A stretch of 64,000 nucleotides of DNA, taken from the NCBI GenBank assembly GCA_019118925.1, contig DWYC01000088.1:1-64000 (forward strand). Direction: 5' to 3'. The position numbers were made by a program, and so were the translations under genes. Below the pieces are notes generated by a model, which was not told the origin of the DNA, did no database searches, and saw nothing but the letters and a program-made list of their open reading frames with translations. Source of the DNA: Candidatus Flavonifractor intestinipullorum. Lineage in GTDB: Bacteria; Bacillota; Clostridia; Oscillospirales; Oscillospiraceae. Positions 1 through 9,669 of the stretch are shown here, in pieces; positions within the stretch are counted from its first letter, which is position 1, and each line of letters starts with the position of its first letter.

Positions 1-112
1 GATGAGTTTCGGGGCTGGATCTTGAAAAAAGTATGATCTTTCGTCTCAGCGTAAGCGTATGATTATGAGTACAAAAGAAATATGTAAGCGTGGATTGTCC
101 ATGACAATCTCT

Positions 113-238
113 TTAACTTTGGGAAACACCCTGCTCCCATTTGGAGACGGTCTGCCGCACCACGTTGAGTTTGACGGCCAGCTCCTCCTGCGAAAGCCCT
201 TTTGCTTTCCGGAGCCGTTGAATGTTTTCACTTAACAC
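113..238 (-). pseudogene. Truncated XRE-family HTH regulator (about 41 aa, HTH only)
   Basis: Minus frame from GTG at 238 reads MLSENIQRLRKAKGLSQEELAVKLNVVRQTVSKWEQGVSQS*, with AGGAGGT upstream. Stop falls right after the HTH; not in the supplied ORF track (GTG start, short). Confidence 0.6.
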
Positions 239-470
239 CGGGAATGACCTCCTTTCCTGTCAGCATTATTGTACGGGAAATCGCCCGTTGCCGCAAGCAA
301 CGCAGAGTAACATTGCGCGCAACGCGGCCGTAAACAGGAGAGGAATTGCTGCGGCCGCCTTAAAGAAAAGGGAAGGGCGGCCTCTGTGTGGACGGCGAAG
401 CCGGTTTATGCTATAATAAAATTTCAAAGAATTTGGGCCGGAGCATTCCGGCCGGTTGGAGTGTGATGGG

Positions 471-1640
471 ATGACACAATGGCTGCTCAAACGATTTGTC
501 CCCGGGTTTGACCGCAGCGGCGACCCGGCGGTGCGGGAGCGGTACGGACTGCTCTCCGGCGCGGTGGGCATCGTATTGAACCTGCTTCTCTCGGGGGGAA
601 AATTCCTGGCCGGTGCGGTGACGGGCTCCATTTCCATAATGGCCGACGCCTTTAACAACCTCTCCGACGCGGGCTCCTCGGTGGTGACCCTGGTGGGATT
701 CCGCCTGGCGGGGCAGAAAGCCGACCGGGACCACCCCTTCGGCCATGGACGAATTGAGTATCTGGCGGGACTGCTGGTGTCGCTGCTGATCCTGATGGTG
801 GGCGTGGAGCTGATCCAGTCCTCGGTGGAGAAGATTCTCCACCCCGCCCCGGTGGAGCTCTCCGCCCTGTCGGTGGTCATTCTGGCCGTTTCAGTGGCGG
901 TGAAACTGTGGATGAGCCATTTTAACCGCACACTCTCCCGGCGCATTCACTCGGCGGCTATGGCGGCCACCGCCACCGACTCCCTCTCCGACGCGGTGGC
1001 CACCGCCACCCTGCTGGCCGGCCTGGTGGCGGGATACTGGCTCGGGCTGCCCCTGGACGGCTGGCTGGGCCTGGCGGTGGCGGTGTTTATCCTCCGGGCG
1101 GGCTGGGGGGCGGCCAAGGACACGGTGGACCCCCTTCTGGGTAAGCCCCCCGACCCGGAACTGGTAAAGGCCATCGAGCAGACCGTCCTCTCCCACCCCC
1201 AGGTGGTTGGAATGCACGATCTGGTTATCCACGACTACGGACCCGGCCGGGCCATGATGTCCTTCCATGCGGAAGTGCCCATGGACGCCAACATTCTGGA
1301 GGCCCACGACATCATCGACCACATTGAACGGGAGCTCATGGAGAAATACGACATCCTGACCTCCATCCACATGGACCCCATCGTCACCAACGACCGGCAG
1401 GTCAACGAGCGCCGGGCCATGGTGGAACGCCTGGTGAAGGAGATCAACCCCAACCTGACCATCCACGACTTTCGGATGACAGGGGGACCCTGCCATACCA
1501 ACCTGATTTTCGACGTGGCGGCCCCCCACGACTGCCCGCTGGGGGATGAGGAGCTCAAGGAGGCCATCACCCGGCGCATCCGGCAGGAAAACGCCAACTG
1601 CTTCGCCGTGATCCAGGTGGACCACCTTTTTGTGGAGTGA
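471..1640 (+). CDS. Cation diffusion facilitator (CDF) family transporter
   Basis: SISIMADAFNNLSDAGSS and DHPFGHGRIEYLAGL motifs typical of the CDF family, plus a C-terminal cytoplasmic domain. Confidence 0.93.
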   Translation: MTQWLLKRFVPGFDRSGDPAVRERYGLLSGAVGIVLNLLLSGGKFLAGAVTGSISIMADAFNNLSDAGSSVVTLVGFRLAGQKADRDHPFGHGRIEYLAGLLVSLLILMVGVELIQSSVEKILHPAPVELSALSVVILAVSVAVKLWMSHFNRTLSRRIHSAAMAATATDSLSDAVATATLLAGLVAGYWLGLPLDGWLGLAVAVFILRAGWGAAKDTVDPLLGKPPDPELVKAIEQTVLSHPQVVGMHDLVIHDYGPGRAMMSFHAEVPMDANILEAHDIIDHIERELMEKYDILTSIHMDPIVTNDRQVNERRAMVERLVKEINPNLTIHDFRMTGGPCHTNLIFDVAAPHDCPLGDEELKEAITRRIRQENANCFAVIQVDHLFVE

Positions 1641-1747
1641 GGGGCCGGGATTCACAGAATGTTCACCCATCCGGCGGGAGATGGAGGTAAAATGACGCTG
1701 GACATCCCCGGTTCCGGCCGGTTTGACGTGAGAAAGGAAGACGTTCC

Positions 1748-2443
1748 ATGGCAACGAAAATACTGATCGTAGAGGACGAGACCAACATTGCCGAGCTCCT
1801 CCACCTCTATTTGGAGAAAGAGGGCTTCGAGACCGCAGTGGCCCCGGACGGCGGGAAGGGCGTGGAGCTTTTTCGTTCCTTCCACCCGGATCTGGTGCTG
1901 CTGGACATCATGCTGCCGGTGATGGACGGATGGTCGGTGCTCAAGAAGATCCGGGAGAGCGACAAGACCCCCGTCATCATGCTCACCGCCAAGGGAGAGA
2001 CCGACGACAAGGTCAGCGGCCTGGAGATGGGGGCCGACGACTACATCGTCAAGCCCTTTGAGATGAAAGAGGTGCTGGCCCGCATTCATGCGGTGCTCCG
2101 CCGCTTCGGCGCCGAGGAGAACAGCACGGCCGAGAAGAAACTCACCTTTGATAAACTGGTCATCAATCTGGACTCCTACGAGCTGCTGGTGGACGGCAAG
2201 CGGGTGGATACGCCCCCCAAGGAGCTGGAGCTGCTCTACCATCTGGCCTCCGCCCCCAACCGGGTGTTCACCCGCAACCAGCTCCTGGACGAGGTGTGGG
2301 GTTTCGACTACTTCGGAGACTCCCGGACGGTGGACGTACACATCAAGCGGCTGCGGGAGAAGCTGGAGGGGGTCAGCGACCAGTGGAGCCTCAAGACCGT
2401 GTGGGGCGTGGGATATAAATTCGAGGTTGTGACCAGCGGATGA
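1748..2443 (+). CDS. OmpR/PhoB-type response regulator
   Basis: Receiver motifs (VEDE, LLDIMLPVMDGW, MLTAKGE, GADDYIVKPF) and winged-helix DNA-binding domain. Confidence 0.95.
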   Translation: MATKILIVEDETNIAELLHLYLEKEGFETAVAPDGGKGVELFRSFHPDLVLLDIMLPVMDGWSVLKKIRESDKTPVIMLTAKGETDDKVSGLEMGADDYIVKPFEMKEVLARIHAVLRRFGAEENSTAEKKLTFDKLVINLDSYELLVDGKRVDTPPKELELLYHLASAPNRVFTRNQLLDEVWGFDYFGDSRTVDVHIKRLREKLEGVSDQWSLKTVWGVGYKFEVVTSG

Positions 2444-3873
2444 AGAGCTTTTACCAGCGGCAGTTCCTCCTGATGGCGGGGATGGTGCTCACCTCGTTTG
2501 CTCTGCTCAGCTCGGCGTTTATGACGCTGTCCTACCAGTACACCATTCAGGATAAGCGGGAGTCCATGGAGCGCAACGCGGAATTCATCGCCCAGTTCAC
2601 CGGCGCGGTGCAGAGCAGCGGCCTGAGTCTGATGGACTCCTCCTATCAGGCCTATGTGAGTTCCATCTCCAGCATCTCCGACGCCTATGTCATCATCTGC
2701 AAGCCGGGCGGGCGGGTGATTCTGGCCTCGGAGGGGGCGTTCCGCTCGGGCGTGTCCGTCCCCTCGGTGCCTCAGGAAATCTGCCGGGAGCTGGAGGAGA
2801 CCGGGGACTACAGCGGGATGACTACCCTGGGGGGCCTTTTTCCCCAATCCCGGTATGTGGCCGGGCGGAGCGTGACCATCAGCGACTTTACGGGCAACAG
2901 CTATGAGACCAACCTGGTCTTTGTGGCGGCCGACACCGCCAGCATTACGGAGCTGTGGCGGGCGGTGGCCTCCATCTTCTTTGTCACTGCCCTGACGGTC
3001 ATTTTTATCGCCTTTATCTGCAGCGCGCTCACCTCCCGGCGCCAGACCCGGCCCATGCATGAGATCGCCGAGATGGCCCGGAAATTCGGCCACGGGGAGA
3101 TGGACGCCCGGGTAACCGGCTATGAGAACCGCCAGGACGAGGTGGGCGAGCTGGCCGAGGCCTTCAACAACATGGCCGAGTCCCTGGCCCAATCGGAGGC
3201 GCGGCGCAGCGAGTTTATCGCCAACGTCTCCCACGAGCTCAAGACCCCCATGACCACCATCGCCGGTTTCGCCGACGGGATTCTGGACGGCACCATTCCC
3301 CCGGAGAAGGAGAAGGAGTATTTAAAGACCATCTCCTCCGAGACCCGGCGGCTCTCCCGGCTGGTGCGGCGGATGCTGGACCTCTCCCGCCTGCGCTCCA
3401 ACCAGAATGTGACCGCCCAGGAGACCTTTGACATCGTAGAGCTCATGCTCCGGGTGCTGGTGAGTCTGGAGCCCAAGGTGACCGCCCGGGGACTGGATGT
3501 GGAGACGCAGCTCCCCGACGGCAGCGTGATGGTCTGGGGAGACCCGGACGCCATCACGCAGGTATGCTACAATCTGCTGGACAACGCCGTTAAATTTGCC
3601 ACCCAGGGCAGCGCCATCGGCATTTCCGTGGTCACGAAGGGCGGGAAGGCCCGCATCTCGGTGCGCAACCACGGCGAGACCATTCCGCCGGAGGAGCTGG
3701 CGCTCCTCTTCGACCGCTTCCACAAGTCCGACCGCTCCCGCAGCATGGACCGGGACGGAGTGGGGCTGGGGCTGTATATCGTCAAAACGATCCTGGGCAA
3801 CCACAAAGAAAATATCACCGTCACCAGCCAGGACGGCGTGACCGAATTCACCTTTACCCTCACCCTGGCGTAG
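2440..3873 (+). CDS. HAMP-containing sensor histidine kinase
   Basis: Overlaps the regulator stop; H-box NVSHELKTPMTTIAGF, N-box and GVGLGLYIVKTIL. Confidence 0.95.
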   Translation: MKSFYQRQFLLMAGMVLTSFALLSSAFMTLSYQYTIQDKRESMERNAEFIAQFTGAVQSSGLSLMDSSYQAYVSSISSISDAYVIICKPGGRVILASEGAFRSGVSVPSVPQEICRELEETGDYSGMTTLGGLFPQSRYVAGRSVTISDFTGNSYETNLVFVAADTASITELWRAVASIFFVTALTVIFIAFICSALTSRRQTRPMHEIAEMARKFGHGEMDARVTGYENRQDEVGELAEAFNNMAESLAQSEARRSEFIANVSHELKTPMTTIAGFADGILDGTIPPEKEKEYLKTISSETRRLSRLVRRMLDLSRLRSNQNVTAQETFDIVELMLRVLVSLEPKVTARGLDVETQLPDGSVMVWGDPDAITQVCYNLLDNAVKFATQGSAIGISVVTKGGKARISVRNHGETIPPEELALLFDRFHKSDRSRSMDRDGVGLGLYIVKTILGNHKENITVTSQDGVTEFTFTLTLA

Positions 3874-3900
3874 GGAGCGGGGGAGAGAAGGAGCTGTGCC

Positions 3901-5163
3901 ATGAACCACTATTACTACGACCGGCCCGATCTGGCCGCCGGAGGGAGCGCCCTTCCCCCGGGGAGGGGAAAGGGCTTCCGCCGCCGGAGAAGGGAGCGGA
4001 AGCGGCGGCCGGGGCTGGGCCGGGCGGCGGCCTGCCTGTGCGCCTTTTTGGTCCTCATGGCGGGCGGGAGCGCCGGAACGCTGGTCCTGCGGCAGCTCAC
4101 ACCCTTTGGGGCCGGAGGGGAGTGGTGGACCGCCCCGGCGGAGGGCGAGACGGTTTCCATCCTCCCCGCCCCCACCGAGACGGTGGAGCGGGCTCCGGTG
4201 GGGGACGGCACCACCCTCACCCTCCTGGCCGAGCCGGAGGGCGAGCCCCTCACCCGGCAGGCCATTTATGAAAAGTGCCTGCCCTCCATTGTCAGCATCC
4301 AGAGCGTCAGCGCCTCGGCGACCTCTCAGGGGACGGGGATCGTCATGACCGGCAACGGATACATTATCACCAACCACCACGTGATTGAAGGGGCCCAGGA
4401 GATCTCGGTGACCCAGCTCTCGGGCGGAGAGACCTATGAGGCCAAGCTGGTGGGCAGCGACGCCGCCACCGACCTGGCCGTGCTGAAAGTGGAGGCCCGG
4501 GATCTCACCGCCGCCGAGTTCGGGGATTCCGCCCTCCTCCGGGTGGGGGATCTGGCCCTGGCGCTGGGCAACCCCCTGGGCGAGCGCTTTTCGGGCACCA
4601 TGACCGACGGCATCATCTCCTTCATCGACCGCAGCGTCCTGGTGGACGGGTATGAGATGCAGCTCATCCAGACCAGCGCCGCCCTCAACTCCGGCAACTC
4701 GGGGGGCGCGCTGCTCAACGAGTACGGCCAGGTGGTGGGAGTCACTACCTTAAAAATGAGCTCCGACTGGAACACCATCGAGGCGCTGGGCTTTGCCGTC
4801 CCCACGGCCACGGTCAAGGGCGTGGTGGACCAGCTCCTCGCCGCCGGCTACGTCACCGGGCGGCCCACCATCGGGATCACCGTAACGGCGGTGAGCGATC
4901 TGCCGGACGCGCTGGCCCAGGGGCTGCCCATGGGCGTGTACGTGGCCACGGTGGACGAGAGCTCCGACGCCTGGGCCAAGGGAGTGCGGCCCGGAGATGT
5001 GATTACCGCCGCCAACGGTACGGCGGTGTACAGCACCGACGGCCTCAACGAGATCAAAAACAGCCTCTCCGTGGGGGACACGCTGGAGCTGGAGCTCTTC
5101 CGGGAGGGGGAGACCGTTACGGTCTCGGTGGAGCTGGTGGAACAGCACACCATCGGCGGCTGA
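3901..5163 (+). CDS. HtrA/DegP-like S1C trypsin-like serine protease with PDZ domain
   Basis: GTGIVMTGNGYIITNHHVIEGA, SAALNSGNSGGALLN and PDZ region; N-terminal TM segment. Confidence 0.94.
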   Translation: MNHYYYDRPDLAAGGSALPPGRGKGFRRRRRERKRRPGLGRAAACLCAFLVLMAGGSAGTLVLRQLTPFGAGGEWWTAPAEGETVSILPAPTETVERAPVGDGTTLTLLAEPEGEPLTRQAIYEKCLPSIVSIQSVSASATSQGTGIVMTGNGYIITNHHVIEGAQEISVTQLSGGETYEAKLVGSDAATDLAVLKVEARDLTAAEFGDSALLRVGDLALALGNPLGERFSGTMTDGIISFIDRSVLVDGYEMQLIQTSAALNSGNSGGALLNEYGQVVGVTTLKMSSDWNTIEALGFAVPTATVKGVVDQLLAAGYVTGRPTIGITVTAVSDLPDALAQGLPMGVYVATVDESSDAWAKGVRPGDVITAANGTAVYSTDGLNEIKNSLSVGDTLELELFREGETVTVSVELVEQHTIGG

Positions 5164-5345
5164 GGCCGCGCAAAAAAGGGGCGCTCTCCACCGGAGAGCG
5201 CCCAAATGCAAATAAGAGAGAATGGAATGGGAACCTGAGAAAAGCTCCCGTGCGGGATCGGACCCATTGGCCGAGCTGCAAGAAGAGTGTATCATAATTC
5301 CCATAAATTGTCAAATAAAACTTTTGTAGAAAGAGGTCGAATCCC

Positions 5346-6515
5346 ATGCTGATCTATCATGGCGTGGTCCACACCATGGACGGAGCGGTCATTCCCCGGG
5401 GCTATGTGCGCCTAGAGGGAACGCGCATCGCCGCCGTGGGCCCCATGGAGGAGTGCCCAACCCCCGGTCCCGGCGATCTGGACGCCGGGGGAGGACACAT
5501 CCTCCCCGGATTTATCGACGCCCACTGCCACCTGGGCCTGCTGGGGGACGGGGTGGGCTTTGAGGCGGACGACAGCAACGAGGCCACCGACCCCTGTACC
5601 CCTCAGCTGCGGGCGGTGGACGGCATCAATATTCAGGACCGCTGCTTCGCCGAGGCCCGGGCCGCCGGGGTGACCACCGTCCTCACCGGACCGGGGAGCG
5701 CCAACCCCATCGCCGGGCAGTTCGCCGCCCTGAAGACCAACGGCCGCTGGGTGGACGAGGCGGTAATCAAGGCCCCCGCCGCCATGAAATTCGCCCTGGG
5801 GGAGAACCCCAAGACGGTCTATAACGAGCGCAAGGAGACCCCCATCACCCGCATGGCCACGGCGGCAATCATCCGGGAAAACCTGGCCAAGGCCCTGGAG
5901 TACCAGGACAAGTGCGACAAGGCCGACGAGGACCCGGACACCGACGCCCCCGATCTGGACGTCAAGCTGGAGGCCCTGGTCCCGGTGGTCCGGCGGGAGC
6001 TGCCCGCCCATTTCCACGCCCACCGGGCGGACGACATCGCCACGGCGGTGCGCATCGGCCGGGAGTTCGGACTCAATTACGTCCTCGTCCACGGGACGGA
6101 GGGCCACCTTGTGGCCGACCTCCTGGCCCGGGAGGGCGTAGGGGTGATTACCGGCCCCTGCCTGGGGGACCGGAGCAAACCGGAACTGGCCAACATGACG
6201 CTGGAGAACCCGGTGATCCTGGCCCGGGCGGGGGTCAAGGTGGCCATCTGCACCGACCACCCGGAGACCCCCGTTCAGTATCTCCCCCTCTGCGCGGCCA
6301 TGGCCGTCCGGGCCGGGCTGGACGAGGAGGAGGCCCTGGCCGCCATCACCCGCAACGCCGCCGAGCTGGCGGGCGTGGAGCGGCGGGTGGGCACCCTCAC
6401 CCCCGGCAAGGACGCCGACGTGGTGGTCACCACCGGCCACCCCCTGGACTGGCGCAGCCAGGTGCTGGCCGTTTTCCTGGAGGGCACACCGGTGGCGGGA
6501 AAAAATTTCGTTTAG
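5346..6515 (+). CDS. Amidohydrolase family protein
   Basis: GGHILPGFIDAHCHLG metal motif, HFHAHRADD, VAICTDHPETP, C-terminal GKDADVVVTTGHPL. Confidence 0.9.
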   Translation: MLIYHGVVHTMDGAVIPRGYVRLEGTRIAAVGPMEECPTPGPGDLDAGGGHILPGFIDAHCHLGLLGDGVGFEADDSNEATDPCTPQLRAVDGINIQDRCFAEARAAGVTTVLTGPGSANPIAGQFAALKTNGRWVDEAVIKAPAAMKFALGENPKTVYNERKETPITRMATAAIIRENLAKALEYQDKCDKADEDPDTDAPDLDVKLEALVPVVRRELPAHFHAHRADDIATAVRIGREFGLNYVLVHGTEGHLVADLLAREGVGVITGPCLGDRSKPELANMTLENPVILARAGVKVAICTDHPETPVQYLPLCAAMAVRAGLDEEEALAAITRNAAELAGVERRVGTLTPGKDADVVVTTGHPLDWRSQVLAVFLEGTPVAGKNFV

Positions 6516-6642
6516 CTCTGGTAATTTTTTCAGAGTGTGTTATAATTGTGACAAGGAGCTCCGATATGGAGCCTCCAATTCCGGTCATTTTGCCGATGGA
6601 ACGACAAGGGCCCTCTCCGGAGGGCGGAAGGAGCTGACATCT

Positions 6643-7185
6643 ATGAAGTTCGTGTTTACCGACAAAAAGGTCAACCTCCCCAACAAGGTCCACGCCTATG
6701 CCGAGAAGAAAGTGGGCAAGCTGGAGCGCTATTTCAAGGCGGAGACGGAGGCTGCCATTGTCTTTAGTGTAGAAAAGGGCCGCAACAACGTGGAACTGAC
6801 GGTGCGCTCCGGCGGCACCATCATCCGCGTGGCGGAGAGCACGTCGGACATGTTCGCCACCATCGACGCGGCGGTGGCCTCGGTGGAGCGTCAGCTCCGG
6901 AAGAACAAGGCCCGCCTGGAAAAGCGCCTGCGCCAGGACGCCTTTGTCCGCTCGGTGGACGAGGAGGTCTCCTCCTTCGCGCCCGAGACGGAAGAGGAGG
7001 AGTTCAAGATCGTCCGCACGAAGAAATTCCCCATCAAGCCCATGACGGTGGAGGAAGCGGTGCTGCAGATGAACCTGGTGGACCACACCTTCTTCGCCTT
7101 CAAGGATGTGGACCACGACGGGGCCTTCTCGGTGGTCTATAAGCGCAACGACGGCGGCTACGGCCTGATCGAAGACGCGGAATAA
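6643..7185 (+). CDS. hpf: Ribosome hibernation promoting factor (long form)
   Basis: MKFVFTDKKVNLPNKVHAYAEKKVGKLERYF and C-terminal KKFPIKPMTVEEAVLQMNLVDHTFFAFKD. Confidence 0.93.
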   Translation: MKFVFTDKKVNLPNKVHAYAEKKVGKLERYFKAETEAAIVFSVEKGRNNVELTVRSGGTIIRVAESTSDMFATIDAAVASVERQLRKNKARLEKRLRQDAFVRSVDEEVSSFAPETEEEEFKIVRTKKFPIKPMTVEEAVLQMNLVDHTFFAFKDVDHDGAFSVVYKRNDGGYGLIEDAE

Positions 7186-7191
7186 TCTCCC

Positions 7192-7223
7192 AGCGGCTCC
7201 CGGGGCTGGCCCCGGGAGCCGCT
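7192..7223 (+). terminator. Hairpin terminator after hpf
   Basis: AGCGGCTCCCGGGGC-TG-GCCCCGGGAGCCGCT followed by GATTCTTTAT; strong stem, weak T tract. Confidence 0.6.
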
Positions 7224-7420
7224 GATTCTTTATATCACTTTGAAAAGCGGAGGGGAGCTGTATAAAAATTTTTAAAAAACTTAGAAAAGATTAACATCCG
7301 TGCTTGCCGAATCGGTTGGATAGTGCTATAATAACGGACACCAGGTGGGAGAAAGCCGGTACCTTGTACGAATTGTCCAAAAAAGGTCGCCTTAAAAAAT
7401 AGGTTCGGTTTTTTTGAAAA

Positions 7421-7454
7421 TGTAACCGGTTTTGTAACCGCCTTGTGCTATACT
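7421..7454 (+). promoter_or_regulatory. Putative activator-dependent promoter for the SipW/TasA-like locus
   Basis: Direct repeats TGTAACCGGTTT/TGTAACCGCCTT (12-bp period) just upstream of TATACT (7449-7454); no good -35 hexamer at 16-18 bp. Confidence 0.45.
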
Positions 7455-7489
7455 TATCCACAGAAGCCAAACCCCGGAATGAAATGATG

Positions 7490-7575
7490 GAAAAGAGCAA
7501 ACCATGCGAAAGCATGGGACGCAAAGCCAGAAGGCTACCGCGGAGAGGGAGAGCCTCCCCCCGCCACGCTCGTTC
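7490..7575 (+). ncRNA. Probable cyclic di-GMP-I (GEMM-I) riboswitch aptamer; boundaries approximate
   Basis: GAGCAAACCATGCGAAAGCATGGGACGCAAAGCC matches the 5' half of GEMM-I (P2 with GAAA tetraloop, then GGGACGCAAAGCC). The 3' half matches the consensus less clearly. Confidence 0.65.
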
Positions 7576-7635
7576 GGCCGCCCAGGACAGGAACCTTCCG
7601 ACCGTCTGGACGCGCGTTACTCTTTTGGCCCGCAG

Positions 7636-7670
7636 CGCCGCAGACGAGGAGACCGTCTGCGGCGTCTTTT
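7636..7670 (+). terminator. Intrinsic terminator of the riboswitch expression platform
   Basis: Perfect 11-bp stem CGCCGCAGACG/CGTCTGCGGCG with TCTTTT tail. GACCGTCTG at 7600-7608 duplicates 7651-7659, so it can compete for the 5' arm as an antiterminator. Confidence 0.75.
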
Positions 7671-7712
7671 ATGCCCGGCGCTTCTGAATCTCCGGAAAAT
7701 GAGGTGGGTCCC

Positions 7713-8285
7713 TTGCCTAAGGCAGTTCGAATCATTTGGAATACCGTGACGACGCTGCTGGCCGTCGCGGTGGTGGCGGCGGCGGTGCTGCTGGTGGGGG
7801 TGCGCCTGGTGGGGCTGACGCCCTACGTGGTCCTCAGCGGCAGTATGGAGCCCACGTATCCCACGGGCTCGCTGATCTACGTGCGGGACGTGGAGCCCAC
7901 GGAGGTGGAGGTGGGGGACCCCATCACCTTTGTCCTCGATGAGGAGCTGAACGTGGCCACCCACCGGGTGGTGGAGGTCAACGAGACCGACGGCTGGTTC
8001 CGCACCAAGGGCGACGCCAACGACGCCCCGGACGGCAGCCCCGTGCTCTTCGAAAATCTGATCGGGGAGCCGGTGTTCTGTATCCCCAAGCTGGGGTATC
8101 TCACCAATTTCCTCACCAATCCCCCCGGGATGTACCTGGGGTGGAGCGCGGTGGTAATCCTGCTGATCCTCCTCTTCGCGCCGGACCTCCTCAAGTGGGC
8201 GGACAAGCAGGACCAGAAGCCCCGGGGCAAACGCGAGGCCCACGGGACATCCGATGACGGGGGAACGCCGAAAGGCAGTAAATAA
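7713..8285 (+). CDS. sipW: SipW-type signal peptidase I
   Basis: VVLSGSMEPTYPTGSLIYVRDV and THRVVEVNETDGWFRTKGDANDAPD; probable TTG start with GAGGTGGG upstream. Confidence 0.85.
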   Translation: MPKAVRIIWNTVTTLLAVAVVAAAVLLVGVRLVGLTPYVVLSGSMEPTYPTGSLIYVRDVEPTEVEVGDPITFVLDEELNVATHRVVEVNETDGWFRTKGDANDAPDGSPVLFENLIGEPVFCIPKLGYLTNFLTNPPGMYLGWSAVVILLILLFAPDLLKWADKQDQKPRGKREAHGTSDDGGTPKGSK

Positions 8286-8371
8286 ATTCAACCCGGTACC
8301 CAAGCGAACCCCAAGCAGACCCAGCAAAGACCCAAAAACACGTGTGCAATGAAAGAAAGGAGCAAAACACA

Positions 8372-8980
8372 ATGAAAATGAAGAAGATCGTCGCGACCGG
8401 TTCCGCTCTGGCCCTGACCGCCGCCGTCGCCGTGGGCGGCACCCTGGCTTACCTGCAGGATGCGTCCGGCGATGTCGTCAACACCTTTACCTGGGACGCG
8501 AAGAATGCCATCCAGCTGACCCTGGACGAGCATAAGTATCTGCCGGAGAGCAATACGCTTGATATGGAAGCCGATCCTGTTCAGGCGAATAGTAACTATT
8601 CCATCATTCCTGGCGCTACTGCTCCCAAGGATCCCACTCTGCATTTGGACACTGAGACCGCGAGCTACCTGTACGTTGTGATTGACAACAAGCTGGGCGA
8701 GGACGTGGTTGCGATCACTGGCCTTGGCCAGAATTGGAATAGGGTGGAGAGCGCTACTCTGCCTGCTGGTGTGGCGGGTACTCTGTATTACTACACTGGC
8801 ACTGTGACCAACGGCGATTATCCTGTGTTCACCGGCGTCGAGTATGCGGATGACTTGGAGTATGACGAAGAGACCAGTGTGACCGGCACCATTACGGTGA
8901 AGGGCTTTGCTGTTCAGGCTTCCGCTGGTGGGGACGCTGTGGCCGCTTGGAATGCCACCTTCGGTGCTCCTCAGCCCTAA
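8372..8980 (+). CDS. TasA/camelysin-like SipW-dependent secreted protein
   Basis: MKMKKIVATGSALALTAAVAVGGTLAYLQDASGDVVNTFTW: SipW-type signal peptide followed by NTF motif. Confidence 0.75.
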   Translation: MKMKKIVATGSALALTAAVAVGGTLAYLQDASGDVVNTFTWDAKNAIQLTLDEHKYLPESNTLDMEADPVQANSNYSIIPGATAPKDPTLHLDTETASYLYVVIDNKLGEDVVAITGLGQNWNRVESATLPAGVAGTLYYYTGTVTNGDYPVFTGVEYADDLEYDEETSVTGTITVKGFAVQASAGGDAVAAWNATFGAPQP

Positions 8981-9031
8981 TCCTTCCTACATAACAACAA
9001 CGATTTTCTCATGAGAAAGGGAGCTTGACTT

Positions 9032-9637
9032 ATGAATATGAAGAAGAAACTGGTCGCCGGCGGTCTGGTCGCCGCTCTGGCCGCTACCGCCATCGGCGGC
9101 GCTACCCTGGCTTACTTCACCGATGAAGAAAAGGCCGTGAATACCTTCAGCGTGGGCAACGTGGACATCACTCTGACCGAGTCCGAGTGGGTTGAGAGCG
9201 ACGCCAAGCTCATCCCCGGCCGGGTTATCGACAAGAACCCCACCATCACCCTGGAGGCGGGCAGCGAGGATGCCTACACCTTCATGAAGGTGCAGCTTTC
9301 TCAGGACTTCGTGGACCTCCTGACCGATTATGCTACTGCTGCGAGCATCACCAACCCCATGGACGTGGTGGAGGACTGGTTCGTCAGCGAGGTCGGCCCC
9401 AAGGTCATGTATGTGGACGTGGACGCGGGCTATGCCATCCTGGGTGTGATGAGCCCCAAGTCGGCGGGCGACTCCGTCACCTACTTTGACCAGGTTACCG
9501 TGCCCAAGGGCGTGACTCAGGAGATGATCAGCGCTGAGGACGAGTACACCATCACCGTCACCGGCTATGCCATCCAGGCTGAGGGCTTTGACACCCGCGA
9601 GGAGGCGTTTGCCGCTCTCTTCCCTGAGCTGGCCTAA
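9032..9637 (+). CDS. TasA/camelysin-like SipW-dependent secreted protein
   Basis: MNMKKKLVAGGLVAALAATAIGGATLAYFTDEEKAVNTFSVGNVDITLTESEW; good match to the TasA family start. Confidence 0.85.
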   Translation: MNMKKKLVAGGLVAALAATAIGGATLAYFTDEEKAVNTFSVGNVDITLTESEWVESDAKLIPGRVIDKNPTITLEAGSEDAYTFMKVQLSQDFVDLLTDYATAASITNPMDVVEDWFVSEVGPKVMYVDVDAGYAILGVMSPKSAGDSVTYFDQVTVPKGVTQEMISAEDEYTITVTGYAIQAEGFDTREEAFAALFPELA

Positions 9638-9669
9638 TCCAATACTTAAGTACCGGACTTGAATGAAAG

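Noticed and set aside
5178-5203. GGGCGCTCTCCACCGGAGAGCGCCC as terminator of the HtrA gene
   Set aside because: No T tract on the plus strand; could still be a 3'-end hairpin but not supported as an intrinsic terminator.
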